A stretch of 64,000 nt of DNA from Chrysopilus asiliformis (lineage: Eukaryota; Arthropoda; Insecta; Diptera; Rhagionidae): the NCBI GenBank assembly GCA_964034945.1, contig OZ035961.1, positions 90,274,991 to 90,338,990 on the forward strand, written 5' to 3'. The notes beneath the pieces are model-generated. The model had not been told where the DNA came from, made no database searches, and saw only the letters and a list, made by a program, of their open reading frames with translations. Both the position numbers and the translations under genes were made by a program. Shown piece after piece: positions 22,418-32,987 of the stretch; the first letter of the stretch is position 1; the number at the start of each line of letters is the position of its first letter.

Positions 22418-22654
22418 CTGGGCACCAATCATGTATTCCGACGCGTCTCTGTCTTTCGACTTCGACGCAGCTTTTAACTCTTGACTTCGCCATATCTGCA
22501 GCTGGAAATTTCGCGGAATCGTCACTATGAATTGAAACGTGATTCTGACTGTCACTCCAGGAAATTTGAAGCTGCTGATATGGCGAAGTCAAGCGTTAAA
22601 AGCTGCGTCGAAGTCGAAAGACAGAGACGCGTCGGAATACATGATTGCTGCCCT
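22418..22654. mobile_element. Foldback element, CTGGGCAC family, copy 1
   Basis: The left end CTGGGCACCAATCATG pairs with the right end CATGATTGCTGCCCTG. The inverted repeat runs through CCGACGCGTCTCTGTC and on for about 85 bp. CAG/CTG-type ends suggest a hAT relative, but no 8-bp TSD can be read in the repetitive flanks. Confidence 0.7.
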
Positions 22655-22718
22655 GGTTTCTTGGTTTCTATAATTTCAAAAACTTGGTTTTGATTTCAAA
22701 AATGTCAAAAAATTGGCT

Positions 22719-22956
22719 CTGGGCACGAATCATAGTCACCGACTCGTCTGTAAAACACCTGAATCGACGCGACAGATTTTGCAATCCTGATTACCGACAC
22801 GTGATTTTTTCAGTTCAATGCAGTGCTTTGATTGTCACATCTGTCAAAATGTTTGCACTTTTGGAAAGCTTGTTTGATTTTGGGGAAAATAATAACCCTG
22901 AAGAAAATTTAAGACGCGTTTTTGCAGACGCGTCGGTGACTATGATTCGTGCCCAG
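22719..22956. mobile_element. Foldback element, CTGGGCAC family, copy 2
   Basis: The ends CTGGGCACGAATCATAGTCA and the inverted TGACTATGATTCGTGCCCAG are present, followed inward by CCGAC and CGTCT. It shares the CTGGGCAC, AATCAT and CCGACGCGTCT words with the copy 65 bp to the left, but its inner part is different. Confidence 0.7.
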
Positions 22957-23244
22957 GTTTCAGTTTTCGTTTCTAACATTTTAATGGTGCAGTGGTTTAT
23001 GTTTCTGTTTTTGGCTTCAAAAAATTGGTTACGTTTTTACTTCCGAAAACTTCAAAAATTCAGTTTGGTTTTGGCTTATAAAATTTAAAAAATTTTGTTC
23101 TGGTTTTGTTTTCAAAAATTTGGTTCTGGTTTTGATTTCTAAAATCTTAAAAATTTGGTTCTGGTTTTAGTTTCAAAAATCACAAAACTTTTGATTTCAA
23201 AAATGTCAAAATGTTGGTTCTGGTTTCAGACATTGAGTTCTAAA

Positions 23245-23724
23245 GCGGCCACTAGACGTTCAATCTTGCAGTCAATCATTGCATGCTGTGACAGCATTTT
23301 GAACGTCTATGGTGATGCTGTCATGCAAAATTCCATGATTCCCAGCATGATGGCCAATATCAAAATCATTTTGATATTTTTCGAGGGAGCTTTGTGAATG
23401 ACAGCATGCTTGAACGTGTATGGCGAAGCTTTCAATCAATTTGTCATTTCAGGGGAATTTTTAGTAGTGAAAAGATGTCGCATATAGAAGACAAAGTTTT
23501 TTGGGAATCCTTTTTCGAGTTATACAGACAAAGAGTGAGTTGTGGATGACGAAAAGCGAAAAATATAAGGACAAAAATTGTTTAAATTCATATTTGTGCT
23601 GTGTGCTGCCGGTTTGGCTGTTTCGAATTAACTGATGCTTGCGTGCATGATTGAGCGTCTAGTGCAAATAAGCTTTTTGCTGTGATAGCATGATTGACTG
23701 TAAGATTGAACGTCTAGGGGCCGC
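23245..23724. mobile_element. 480-bp MITE with about 53-bp TIRs, TTAA-type
   Basis: The left end has AGACGTTCAATCTTGCAGTC and the right end its inverted form, GACTGTAAGATTGAACGTCT, with outer GCGGCC/GGCCGC. The right flank is TTAA (23725-23728); the left flank is TAAA, one base off. A third related end at 63837 is preceded by TTAA, which supports a TTAA target. An extra inverted copy of the subterminal word lies at about 23393-23424. Confidence 0.7.
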
Positions 23725-24155
23725 TTAATATTTCAGTGGTGCAGTGGTTTACGGTCTTGTTTTTGGCTTCAAAAATTTGGTTCCGGTTTTGGAAAATTTA
23801 GTTGACTCCGATGGTTTTGTGGTTTTTGGTTTTGGTTTCTAAAATTTCAAAAATTTGGGTCTGGTTCCAGTTTTGGTTTCTAACATTTCAAATCGTTTTT
23901 AGGTTTTGGTTTTGCTTATTAAATTAGTTACATTGATGAAGAACATTTTTTTATACTCGATTAACGAAAAAAAAGTTATAGACTATATGGTCGAGAATAG
24001 AAAATAATAAGAATTTTTCGATCCTAAAAACTCAAATATGAACCGAACTAAATAATTAACAAAAATTCAGGTTTTTGGTTTGGTTACAGCATTTGTTTTA
24101 AAACTGGTTTGGTGATGGTTCAGCCATTGTATTTCAAATTGATTTTGGCTCCTAA

Positions 24156-24575
24156 GCGCGGCATTACATTTGTCAACTTTCGGGCTTACTTAAGCCCATT
24201 TTCGGGAGAAACGACTGCGGAGATCAAAGGGAAAAGTTGCCACTCGAAATCATGGCTTATCGACAACTTTCTGCATACATGCAAAGCGTGGAACCGGTTT
24301 GGTAAAAGTAGTAGGGAGAAATCATTTTCTTTCTGACCGTCAGTAGGTAAAGATCTTGGGAAGTATATGAAGTAGCAGCAATTTCAATGGTTTTTCCCAT
24401 GTTAACTGTCAGTTGCCAACTGAAGCACGACTGATGTTGAGTCCACACACACACACATGTAAACTTGTGTAGCATATGCAAACAGGATTGGCTTATTTAA
24501 GTCACAAATGTAAGCACATTGGCTTATTTAAGCCCAAAAGTTGCCGGCTTAAATAAGCCAAGTGTAATACCGCAC
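24156..24575. mobile_element. PIF/Harbinger-type MITE with TAA TSD
   Basis: The ends are GCGCGGCATTAC and GTAATACCGCAC, with TAA on both flanks (24153-24155, 24576-24578). Inside are repeated GGCTTATTTAAGCC-type words at both ends. It matches, in the opposite orientation, the copy at 31334-31706. A (CA)n run lies at about 24443-24456. Confidence 0.8.
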
Positions 24576-24826
24576 TAAAACTTCAATGTTTCAGTGGTTT
24601 TGACTTGATTTAAAAAACCGGTGTGCATATCTGGTTCTCATTGCAGTTTATTTTAGTAATTGATTTTGTTATGCGGGTCTGTTGTAAACTAGGTCACACT
24701 TTTTAGACGAAGGGGCTCTGCGGTTTTGTGATGGTGAAACTCAACTTCATGCAAAAAAATCACCAAAAAGTTTAATGATGGCAGAGAGAGAGAGAGTTCG
24801 AATAGTCCAAAGTTATGGACAGCCCC

Positions 24827-25106
24827 CACGGCATACAGACAACCAAGGTATGCTGTAAACTTTTGATAGTCAGGTGTGACGTCATTTGTGCCGACTTTTT
24901 TTAATTAATTTTTATGTTTACTGATCACTATTTAATGCAATCAGTCCACTAATTTACAAATATCTTATTTAGATCGCACAAAAATTTAAATAACCATCCA
25001 CAAAACAAAATTCCTTCTGAACTTGACGAACTAATCGGCACAAGTGACGTTGCAAAAAAACGTCAGATTCGAGTTTACGGCATACCTTGGTTGTCTCTAT
25101 GCCGTG
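24827..25106. mobile_element. Long-TIR element with 9-bp TSD (Mutator-like)
   Basis: GACAGCCCC is repeated at 24818-24826 and 25107-25115. The ends CACGGCATACAGACAACCAA and the inverted TTGGTTGTCTCTATGCCGTG continue inward through AAGGTATGC, TGACG and TTGTGCCGA for about 70 bp. A 9-bp TSD with long TIRs is typical of Mutator-like elements; CA...TG ends leave a P-type element as the alternative. Confidence 0.75.
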
Positions 25107-25115
25107 GACAGCCCC

Positions 25116-25949
25116 TAAATTTTATCTTTGTGCAATTTTCAAAGTTCCTAATGATGAGACATAGCCAAATGGCGCGATTACTTATCTTTATTTTAGTACG
25201 TACTAATCAAAGCGATTAACTTAATTTCGTTGTTAATGAGAATAAGTATCTTTTCTACCAACTTTCGGATACATAAGATACGATTCGACCTTGAAGTTAA
25301 GTTTCATTTGATGTGAGTTGTTAACTAATTACAAATGAGATAATAAAACTTTCCGCACTTTCCACTCACATTCAGGTGGAACCGATCTACACCCGGTAGA
25401 TTCCCACAGAACACGAAACCAAATAATGATGATCCTGAATAAATCGGTTCAAGGACAACACAACATCCCAATGAATCACATTCGAACAACAAATTCGAAT
25501 AAAAGTTTCGCATTCGCAATTTTCTTGATAAGGTCGAGCCACAACTTTGTATATAATACCGAGAAGGGGAATACCCCCCTCTCAAAAGAGCATTAGTGTG
25601 CCCATTAGGAAAAGTTTCCATAATTATTCGTCCTAATAGCGATATTCTAATGACCACAAATCGTTCAATCTTATATCCTGCATCATCACATGCGGCTATG
25701 GGAAATTTTTTTGGGGTGAAACCTCGAAACCATTTTCGAAACTCATGCGTAAATACAGTTTGGCTTGTAATCACATTTACGGATAAAACTTTTGCCCTTT
25801 AGTATCCCCAAAATGATGTTTCCCTGCCATTAGCTTCGATATCTACCATAACCCCAAAAATTCATGACTGAACCCAGGAAAATGCCCAAAAGGTTCACAT
25901 CATAGTGTAGTGAAATCGTATAGAAACAATATTGTGTTTATATGTTGTA
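25116..25949. other. Spacer with an unassigned 149-codon frame
   Basis: A minus-strand frame at 25325-25774 is among the longest in the window (149 codons), but an opposing frame (25596-25802) overlaps it, no domain, signal peptide or splice context is evident, and the base composition matches its surroundings. I do not call it a gene. Confidence 0.35.
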
Positions 25950-26051
25950 CAATGAAACCTGTATAAGCCGGACACGGGTGGGATCAGGAGATTGTTCAGG
26001 CTTAGACACGTTTCCGGCTTATCCCTGGTCCGGCTTACACAGGATTCACTG
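25950..26051. mobile_element. Pogo/Tc1-mariner-type MITE, short copy
   Basis: The left end CAATGAAACCTGTATAAGCC follows TA; the right end is TCCGGCTTACACAGGATTCA then CTG. It is the same family as 51144-51308. The right TA is lost. Confidence 0.6.
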
Positions 26052-26420
26052 GTTTTACACACAATATCCACAAAAAAAAAATCAGAAAAAAAAATCCGGT
26101 ATCAATGTTTGTAAGTATGTTTGGCAAAAAGGATGTTCCCAGCGCACGTGTAAAGACTCAATGGACGCAAGAAAAACAAACTTTCGGACTCATTTCAGTG
26201 TCGCCCTAATATTCTTGATGGTCATTATATGGTTTCACTTTCCACTTAAGTGAACAGACCAAAGTCAAACCTCTATTCAAAGCGTTTAAAAACTTTTTGG
26301 GTCATGCAACTGATATTCCATGGTTGGTTTTTATCACAAACACTTTTTCAATGTCTTGAAATGTGATGTCGATGTCCTGCAAAGAGTGAAAATTTCCACA
26401 GAACTTAAAAGGAAAAATTG

Positions 26421-26523
26421 AAAGAAACTAAAATTTTCCATTGATAGAAAAGTTTTTTTTGTTAATATAAAAAAAGAAACTAAAATTTTTCATTGATAGA
26501 AAAGTTTTTTTTGTTAATATAAA
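26421..26523. repeat. 52-bp direct tandem duplication
   Basis: AAAGAAACTAAAATTTT then CATTGATAGAAAAGTTTTTT and TTGTTAATATAA occurs twice in a row, with one substitution seen. Confidence 0.8.
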
Positions 26524-26626
26524 ATGGCACAGGTTTTCACTGGAAATATAATTCAAATTTTCTCCTTTTCCATGGTATTTACTTCAATATTGAATATCAT
26601 GAATTTGTTTGCAGTGGAAAAAAACG

Positions 26627-26958
26627 GCAAGAGTTCAGTTTAGCGACAATGACGCCACAAATTTTTTCAACTTTTTTCAACTTTTTTCAATGGGGTATAA
26701 ACCGAAGGGTGAGGGGTGGAAACCCTATCATACTATATATTTTTGGAATGCACTCTTCCGTACCTTTCATTTGAGGTACAACACACCCACTACCACTCCC
26801 CAGAAAAAAGTTTCATACTAAGTTTGAGGACCCCTGGAGGAGGCAAGTTGGACGAGCGACGGCTAAAAATACCCATTTTGGATAGGGGATGCTTCTTTCT
26901 ACCCCTCCCTATACACGACAAATCTATAGCGTCATGGTCGCTAAACTGAACTTTAGCC
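26627..26958. mobile_element. MITE with about 33-bp TIRs
   Basis: GTTCAGTTTAGCGACAATGA at the left pairs with TCATGGTCGCTAAACTGAAC at the right, bounded by GGCAAGA and TTTAGCC. The flanks are A-rich, so the TSD cannot be read. The overlapping frames on both strands inside are not supported. Confidence 0.65.
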
Positions 26959-27216
26959 AAAAAAAAACTTTCATAAAATCCTTTTCGCAACCATTTCTTT
27001 TTGGAAATACGATTCATAAAATTATTCTACACCGTTGGATTGCAAAAAACCTCGCAAATGTTACAATTCACCAATGATTTTCAGTCCATTTCAAATTTTA
27101 GATGCAGAAGCAGCGAATAGAATGTTATAAAACCATAATTTAAGGCGAATAAGGCTTAATTTGAGTTTATTCGCGCCATGCATTTGAAAAAGAAAAGAAA
27201 AACCTTACAAATCTGC

Positions 27217-27340
27217 GGCCACAAGCATTAACCGCTTAAGTCGATTAGGTACATTTTCAATATGAGTTGTATTTAAAACAACAAAAGGACTATTTTAGCT
27301 GCACATGAAAATCGACTTAAGCGGTTATTGCTTGTGGCCA
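27217..27340. mobile_element. MITE, GGCCACAAGC family, uninterrupted copy
   Basis: GGCCACAAGCATTAACCGCT at the left and AGCGGTTATTGCTTGTGGCC at the right, extending through TAAGTCGATT, give TIRs of about 30 bp. It serves as the empty-site reference for the interrupted copy in OBP intron 4. Confidence 0.75.
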
Positions 27341-28007
27341 CATAAATGTTGAAATCCGATTGCGGATTTACAATCTCTGAAAAATTTTGGGTACGTAGTG
27401 TAGAGCAGAGAGATTTGCGCAACGATCAAATTTTTTGCCTACCTGGATTTCATTATAATCGGTTTCATCTCATCATAATTCACCCTCCATTTTTCGAACA
27501 CTTCCACAAAAACGCCTAATCAGCGTATGGAAGTAACATATTTTTCCAGTTTCATTTATCTGGAAAATACTCCTTTGTCCGCTTATAATTTCTGATATTT
27601 TTCCCAATATTTTGTGTACGTGTTATTTGACGGAGATACGAATTGCACGTCTTAAGAAAACACACCGCCCCAAAGTGTCGTTCGGGGAGGCTGAGTGCAA
27701 TTTCTTAAGAATATTTCGGCATTTCTTGGCAAAGGAAAATCAAGCCCAGTAAAGACACGTAGATGTCATTGACACCATATATAAACGTTCTGAAGTGGAT
27801 TATACCTAGTTTTTCTTCGATCCTTTGTGAAGAGGGTGAAAAATATGAACTGGATGTTATGTTGAGGCTTTTCCAAAATAGGAGAAAAAAAATTAAATAC
27901 AATATTGGTGAAATTTAAGACATTCGAGGTGGACTTGAAGTGTGACATTAGAGCTTTTTGCTGAGTGGGTGGTTTGTTTATACTGTAAATATGATATATT
28001 ATATAGA
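27341..28007. other. Spacer, nothing recognised
   Basis: No element ends or gene features were found. Overlapping minus-strand frames (27705-28159) are unsupported. Confidence 0.35.
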
Positions 28008-28570
28008 AGTATATTAGATCTAGTATACCGTTTGTAACGCACCGAACCAATCGTCCGACACAAAAATGAACTACAAAAAGTTGTTTGGACGACAAAATTT
28101 TTTGATTTTCGCATGTCCGTCCGTTTGTTTGTCCGTCTGTCCGTCCGTCTGTCCGTCACTTTGTCCGTCCGTCTGTCCGTCCGTCTGTCTGTCCGTCTGT
28201 CCGCCCGTCTATCCGCCCGTCTATCCGTCCGTCCGTGTGTCCGTCTGTCCGTCCGTCTGTCCGTCCATCCGTATATCCGTTCTTCCCTCTGTTTGTTCTT
28301 CTGTCTGTTTGTCTGTCCGTCAGTATGTCTGTCCGTCTGTATGTCCGTCTGTATGTCCGTCTATCCATCCGTATATCCGTTCTTCCCTCTGTTTGTTCTT
28401 CTGTCGTTCCGTCCGTCTGTCTGTCCGTCTGTCTGTCCGTCTGTATGTCCGTCCGGCTGTCCGTCCTTCTGTCTGTCAGTCCGTTTGAAATGTGTTTGGA
28501 ATATGACTTTACATAATCGTACATCAAAATCCAAACGGACTATTCTTTCCCACCTCTCCCCCACGATTGG
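28008..28570 (+). mobile_element. DINE-1/HINE-like element, copy 1, with expanded (GTCY)n
   Basis: It opens GTATATTAGATCTAGTATAC, then CCGTTTGTAACGCACCGAA, GATTTTCGCATGTCCGTCCG, the long GTCY tract, and ATCAAAATCCAAACGGACTA near the end. Two further copies share this order (57470, 61105 reverse). A conserved head hairpin, an internal (GTCY)n array and a stem-loop tail match what I know of Drosophila DINE-1 and other Helentron-associated elements. The assignment is by architecture only. Confidence 0.6.
28112..28485 (+). repeat. (GTCC/GTCT)n microsatellite, about 370 bp
   Basis: The stretch is almost entirely GTCY tetranucleotides, with a block containing ATCCGTTCTTCCCTCTGTTT repeated (about 28268 and 28372), which shows duplication of a longer segment within the array. 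It creates long Cys/Ser/Val/Arg-rich frames on one strand and Asp/Arg/Thr-rich frames on the other, all spurious. Confidence 0.9.
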
Positions 28571-28611
28571 ATTTTTTTTAAATGAAATTTTTGTCTGCTC
28601 TCATGTAGAGT

Positions 28612-29113
28612 ACTAGCTTGCATACCCATCGTTGCCAAGTTAATGTTTTTTGCACACGTTTTGTTTCGCACCAATAAAAAAACAAAGGAATAGCTTAAAA
28701 ACTTTTGAAAAAAATCGACCACGAAATGAGCGACCAAGAAAACTCCCTAATGCTAGTATTTCGGAGAAAAAATTGGAATAAGGGTGTTTGCGTTATTCTT
28801 ACAGGACCCTCCGTTTCGAATTTTGAAATTCCAATACCAGATTCGCGATCAGCGACTCTGAAAACCCTTCGGGTGATATTTCTCTGCCTCTGAATGGTCA
28901 GGCTTCATGACAAAAATCAATGTTTTAAAAAACCAACCCCCTACCCACTCTTCGTTTAGCCCATTAGGTTGGAATTTTGAAACACTGTTTCTTAGCGTGA
29001 ACCTATAAGGTAAGATGAGTGTGTGTGCAAAATTTCATGGCAATCGGTTTGGTGGTTCGGGAGATACTGTGATGAGTGAGTGAATGAGCAGTTTTGGCTT
29101 TTATATATATAGA
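28612..29113 (-). mobile_element. Non-autonomous Helitron, 502 bp, minus strand
   Basis: Read on the minus strand it starts TCTATATATATAAAAGCC just after an A and ends GGTATGCAAGCTAGT (CTAGT at 28612-28616). Inside are ACCACCAAACCGATTGCCAT, GTCGCTGATCGCGAATCTGG, CGAAACGGAGGGTCCTGTAA and TTGGCAACGATGGGTATG, as in 11690-12288. TC...CTAG with A and T at the flanks is canonical. No Rep/helicase frame is present. Confidence 0.75.
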
Positions 29114-31330
29114 TTTCACGATTGGCATTTGGAAATTGTAGCTTTTCTTAAGTTTTTTCCTTGGATTTAGGCAAACGAATGAATTTCTTCACATCAAAAA
29201 CAAAAAAATTAATTCATCTTTGTATGGATTAAAAATGACATTCGGAAGACGGGGACATGTAAAAACCCGCATAAAATTCGATTCAAAATCCTTTTCTAAT
29301 AGCAAATATTAGATTTTATTGCTTATTTTCAATCATCAATAAAACAAAATCATAAAAATCATGAAATGGTTATAAAAAATATTTTCATATTCGAATTCAA
29401 CGAATTGCAGACAGAATGATAAAAAAAATATGCCGGTGGATTTCCGCATGATTTCGAAGGGCTTTATTGCTTTCAAATAAATATTATTTATTGCATTATT
29501 AAGGGCAAAGTCTCCACAGACATAAACCAATATCTGGTTTGTGACTTCCTTAGCCGTAAGAAGCATGAAAAAATTTAAAAAAAATATATATTTTTACTCA
29601 TAGATTTTTATTTTCCTTCGCGATACGGCAAGATATATTTCCCAATTATAAAGTGTTCGTCAGACGTAATTCAATAAATAAAAACTCATGGAGATTATCA
29701 AATATCAACATTAAAAATCATTAAAAAAAATCTGATCGTATATCACTTTCGAGGCGCAATCAACCGCGAGTTTAGAATTACGAAATGGAAAGTTGGCTGG
29801 TTTTCTTTCACTTTGGTTGGTTTGTTGATAAAATCGAGGCGATATATCTGGTATCTGTGGGGTGGTATCGAAAATTATCCCCCTTGCCCCCTCCAGTGAT
29901 CTCTTCTACCTGTGCTGAAGTTCAAATTGTGTACAAAGTTTCGTTGGTTATGCAATTTTCTCCAAGACTTATCAAAAAATTTCGATTTCGTTATTTTTTT
30001 GTTTTTCATTGGAAAAATAATAATCAAATCGCGTTGATTATAAATGGTTCAAAATTATACCAAAGTCACCATCATTATGGATAAAAATCATAATCTATGC
30101 TCTCCGAATCTATCAGCATAATTGAGACTACCTGAACCGCTGAACCGTGAGTTAGAAATTTGAATTTATTAAAAATCGTTACGGCTGTCACGTTTGTCTA
30201 TCAGCCAATCGGTCTCGATATTCGAAACATAAATCGGGCGTGTCACCAGGAAGTTTTTACTAAAGACCATGTGCAATAAAATCGTGAAATTTATTTGATT
30301 AACAGAAGTCGTAGCAGCACGACTCCGATTTTTTTAATCAAATTATGACACAATAAGACGATGAGGAAGTCGAAAACAGCACAAGCCCATTCGATTTCGA
30401 CGGATTGCAAAATATTACTTGTTAATATATATGAAAAAATTACGAACGATTCTTAAGACGTATTTTTTTGGAGAGTCTTCCCCTTCAAATTGGAGCCCCT
30501 TTCGTAAAAAAAACATATCAAATAAATTTTTATGATCTCGAAGTTTGGCTGCAAATGAACCCAACAAAATCATCACTTCGATGGAAGTCTGAATCAAGAG
30601 CCCATTACAGTCATCATTTCGTGGTTATTTATGACATTTTCGGTTCCTGTTCCACGAAACTTCAACCTCTTCTGGTTTTTTTTTTCGCTTCATATCACCC
30701 CCGAAAAAAACACCAAGACGCCCGTCCAAACGAAAAAAAAATCAATTCCATGTTTTCTGACTGCATTTAATGAGCTTTTGATTCGGAGCGCCGCATTTCA
30801 TTAAAAAAATTTGGAAATTCCAATAAAACATCTTCAGTAAATTTAAGATTTCGACTTTAAGATCCAATAAGGGGGATGCCACATCGGAAACATCAGCTAC
30901 AGTGACAAAGTTATTTGATTTCTTTTATGTTTTCAGTGTGTATTTTTGCGTGGGTTGCTGGAAAGCTGAAGATAGATTTAATGGAACGAATATTCTATTA
31001 ATTAAAGAGTCTTCCGAAAACCCGGAATTCCGTTTCGTCATTATTTATTAGACTTGGAGGCATATTCGCTTTTTCTGTTATGTTTCTTGAAGGGAAACCT
31101 GACGATTTATCGACTGTCACATTTGGCTTTTATTTAGTGCGATTAAAGGCAATCGATCTGAAATTTTTTGGATTCTATGGATGGCAAAACAAAAGCTGGA
31201 AAACCGGAGGGATTTCAATGATAAATACATTTTCTCCCCTACTATTTGTTGCAAGAAAATATGTCCCTTTTCTAATATCAATTATGACACATTTTTTTCA
31301 ATTTTCGTAATTATTTTGTGACGAGCTTTC
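29114..31330. other. AT-rich spacer, nothing recognised
   Basis: No gene or element ends were found. Several short, overlapping frames occur without motifs. Confidence 0.35.
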
Positions 31331-31333
31331 TTA

Positions 31334-31706
31334 GCGCGATATTACACACGGCAACTTTCGGGCTTATTTAAGCCGGCAACTTTTGGGCTTAATAAGCCAA
31401 TGTGCTTACATTTGTGGCTTAAATAAGCCAATCCTGTTTGCATATGCTACACAAGTTTACATATGTGTGTGTGGACTGAAACCATTGAAATTGCTGCTGC
31501 TCATATACTTCCCAAGATCTTTACCTGCTGACGGTCAGAACGAAAATGATTTCTGCCTACTACTTTTCCCAAACCGGTTCATACGCTTTGCATGTATGCA
31601 GATTGTCGATAAGCCATGATTTCGAGTGGCAACTTTTCCCTCCTCAGTCGTTTCTCCCAAAAATCGGCTTAAGTAAGCCCGAAAGTTGCCGTGTGTAATA
31701 TCGCGC
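31334..31706. mobile_element. PIF/Harbinger-type MITE with TTA TSD
   Basis: The ends GCGCGATATTACACACGGCA and TGCCGTGTGTAATATCGCGC are perfect inverted repeats that continue through ACTTTCGGGCTTA; TTA flanks both sides (31331-31333, 31707-31709). The interior aligns, reversed, with 24156-24575 (ACACAAGTTTACAT, CCCAAGATCTTTACCTG). Confidence 0.85.
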
Positions 31707-31774
31707 TTAGGGGCTGTGTATAAAATTCGACATGGTAGTTTTCGCCTTTTCGGATCCCCCGCCACTCCTTATCA

Positions 31775-31852
31775 GGTTTTTTTCTAGATGTTTTTCTAGA
31801 TTTTTTTCTAGATTTTTTTCTAGATTTTTTTCTAGATTTTTTTTCTGCGGTA
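31775..31852. repeat. (TTTTTTTCTAGA)n microsatellite
   Basis: Five to six units of about 12 bp. The lysine/serine/arginine-rich frame on the minus strand comes from this repeat. Confidence 0.85.
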
Positions 31853-32410
31853 GTGTGAAATCTAAAATATCTCGATAACGGTAAAAGATATCGATTTATG
31901 GTAAAAAGAAAAAAAATGTAGAGGATTTTAGTATCTTTAAGTATTCTTTTAACTATTTTTTTCCGAAAACCCGTTAGTTTGCAAGCAATTCGCAAATATA
32001 TATTTTTTTTAATGAATTTTACTGAAAATCAATAACGGTAAAAAATATCGGATAACGGTAAAATTGTGGGAAATATTATTCTATTCATAAAGGGATAAAG
32101 TTTAAATTGTTTTATTCGAAGAAAGACCGAAAAGCTTAAAAAACCAAACAAAAAAGAATTATTCTATTCAATTCATCTGATGCAAAGAACTACCGAAAAC
32201 CCGATAGTTTTCGAGAGAATCGCAAAAAAATGATTTTCTTTGAAATAACGGTATATCTCGTTACAGGTTTGAAATATCGAGTTCTGGTAAATGACAAAAG
32301 TGTAGGAAATTTTATTATCTCCAACTATTTTAGGGCGGATGCCCTATATTTTTGTATTTTTGGATGTATTTTTGTTTTTTCGAATGTTACAGCAAAATGC
32401 CGCCGTATGG
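31853..32410. repeat. Degenerate long tandem or dispersed repeat (GATAACGGTAAAA words)
   Basis: GATAACGGTAAAAGATATCG, CAATAACGGTAAAAAATATC and AATAACGGTATATCTCGTTA recur at roughly 170-200-bp intervals with CGAAAACCCGTTAGTTT and CGAAAACCCGATAGTTTTC between them. The ends are undefined. Confidence 0.5.
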
Positions 32411-32513
32411 AGAAAAGCAGTGTCCCAGACATTTAGAAAAACTCCCCTGCGGACGCATTAAATGAAGCCAAAATCTGGATAAAACTGAACGGGACGGCAA
32501 CCCTAATCTAGGG

Positions 32514-32687
32514 TAACTAATACGTTTTGTCGGATTTGTCGGGATGTTCCCGGATTTAGACATTTTGTCCCGGAAAGTGAATTTTGAAATTGAAAATATT
32601 TTCGCCAGCAGCACAGCTTTCGGTAGGCTTTTTACGTTTAGCATGTCTGCCACTTCCTTAGCCACTTCCTTACCCACCAGCCACCTG
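32514..32687 (+). repeat. AGGGTGACCATA family, diverged left part
   Basis: AGGGTAACTAATACG, CGGGATGTTCCCGGATTTAG, TTTTGTCCCGGAAAG and TTTTCGCCAGCAGCACAG follow the family's left half. It is cut by the CACTCAG MITE at 32688. Confidence 0.55.
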
Positions 32688-32985
32688 CACTCAGGGAAAT
32701 GGAGTAAAAGTCGTTGGCTTGCATATGGCGTAGTTGGCTTCCTGCAGGAAAATTTAGCCTATGTTAGGCGCGCGTTCACCTGTGTTAGGAAAAGTAAAAA
32801 TGTGTCAACCTGTGGCAGGAGAAATTCAAAAATTAAGCCTGCAGCAAGTAAAGTAAGGCGTAAAGAGATGCACGCGTTTACCTGAGATAGGTATTTCTAA
32901 GATGTAATGTCATGTAATGGATAACTCCACCAGAGATGGCTTGTCAAAAATTTCAGTTGGATCAGCTTTATTATTTTTCTGAGTG
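32688..32985. mobile_element. CACTCAG-family MITE, copy 2
   Basis: The ends are CACTCAGGGAAAT and ATTTTTCTGAGTG; TG flanks both sides (32686-32687, 32986-32987). The interior (GGCGCGCGTTCACCTG, GTGTCAACCTGTGGCAGGAG) is diverged from copies 1 and 4 but clearly related, and closer to copy 3 (44805). Confidence 0.8.
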
Positions 32986-32987
32986 TG

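Larger units (their letters stand above)
22360..24110. repeat. Degenerate GGTTCTGGTTTT minisatellite tract split by insertions
   Basis: Words such as TTGGTTCTGGTTTTGGTTTC and TTTCAAAAATTTGG recur at 22366-22410, 22660-22715, 23040-23235, 23760-23920 and 24065-24105. Three inverted-repeat elements (22418, 22719, 23245) interrupt the tract. A similar short tract is at 38895-39015. Long open frames here are by-products of the simple sequence. Confidence 0.65.

Noticed and set aside
22645..23088. 147-codon frame
   Set aside because: It spans a foldback element and a GGTTCTGGTTTT tract, so it is repeat-derived.
25325..25774. 149-codon minus-strand gene candidate
   Set aside because: No domain, signal or splice context; an opposing frame overlaps; kept only as a note in the spacer entry.
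28112..28485. CRISPR-like array
   Set aside because: It is a tetranucleotide microsatellite with no regular spacers, in a eukaryotic context.
28066..28616. Long Cys/Ser/Val-rich and Asp/Arg/Thr-rich open frames
   Set aside because: They arise from the (GTCY)n microsatellite, which lacks stops in several frames on both strands.
31669..31995. Basic lysine/serine/arginine-rich protein
   Set aside because: The basic stretch is the translation of the (TTTTTTTCTAGA)n repeat.
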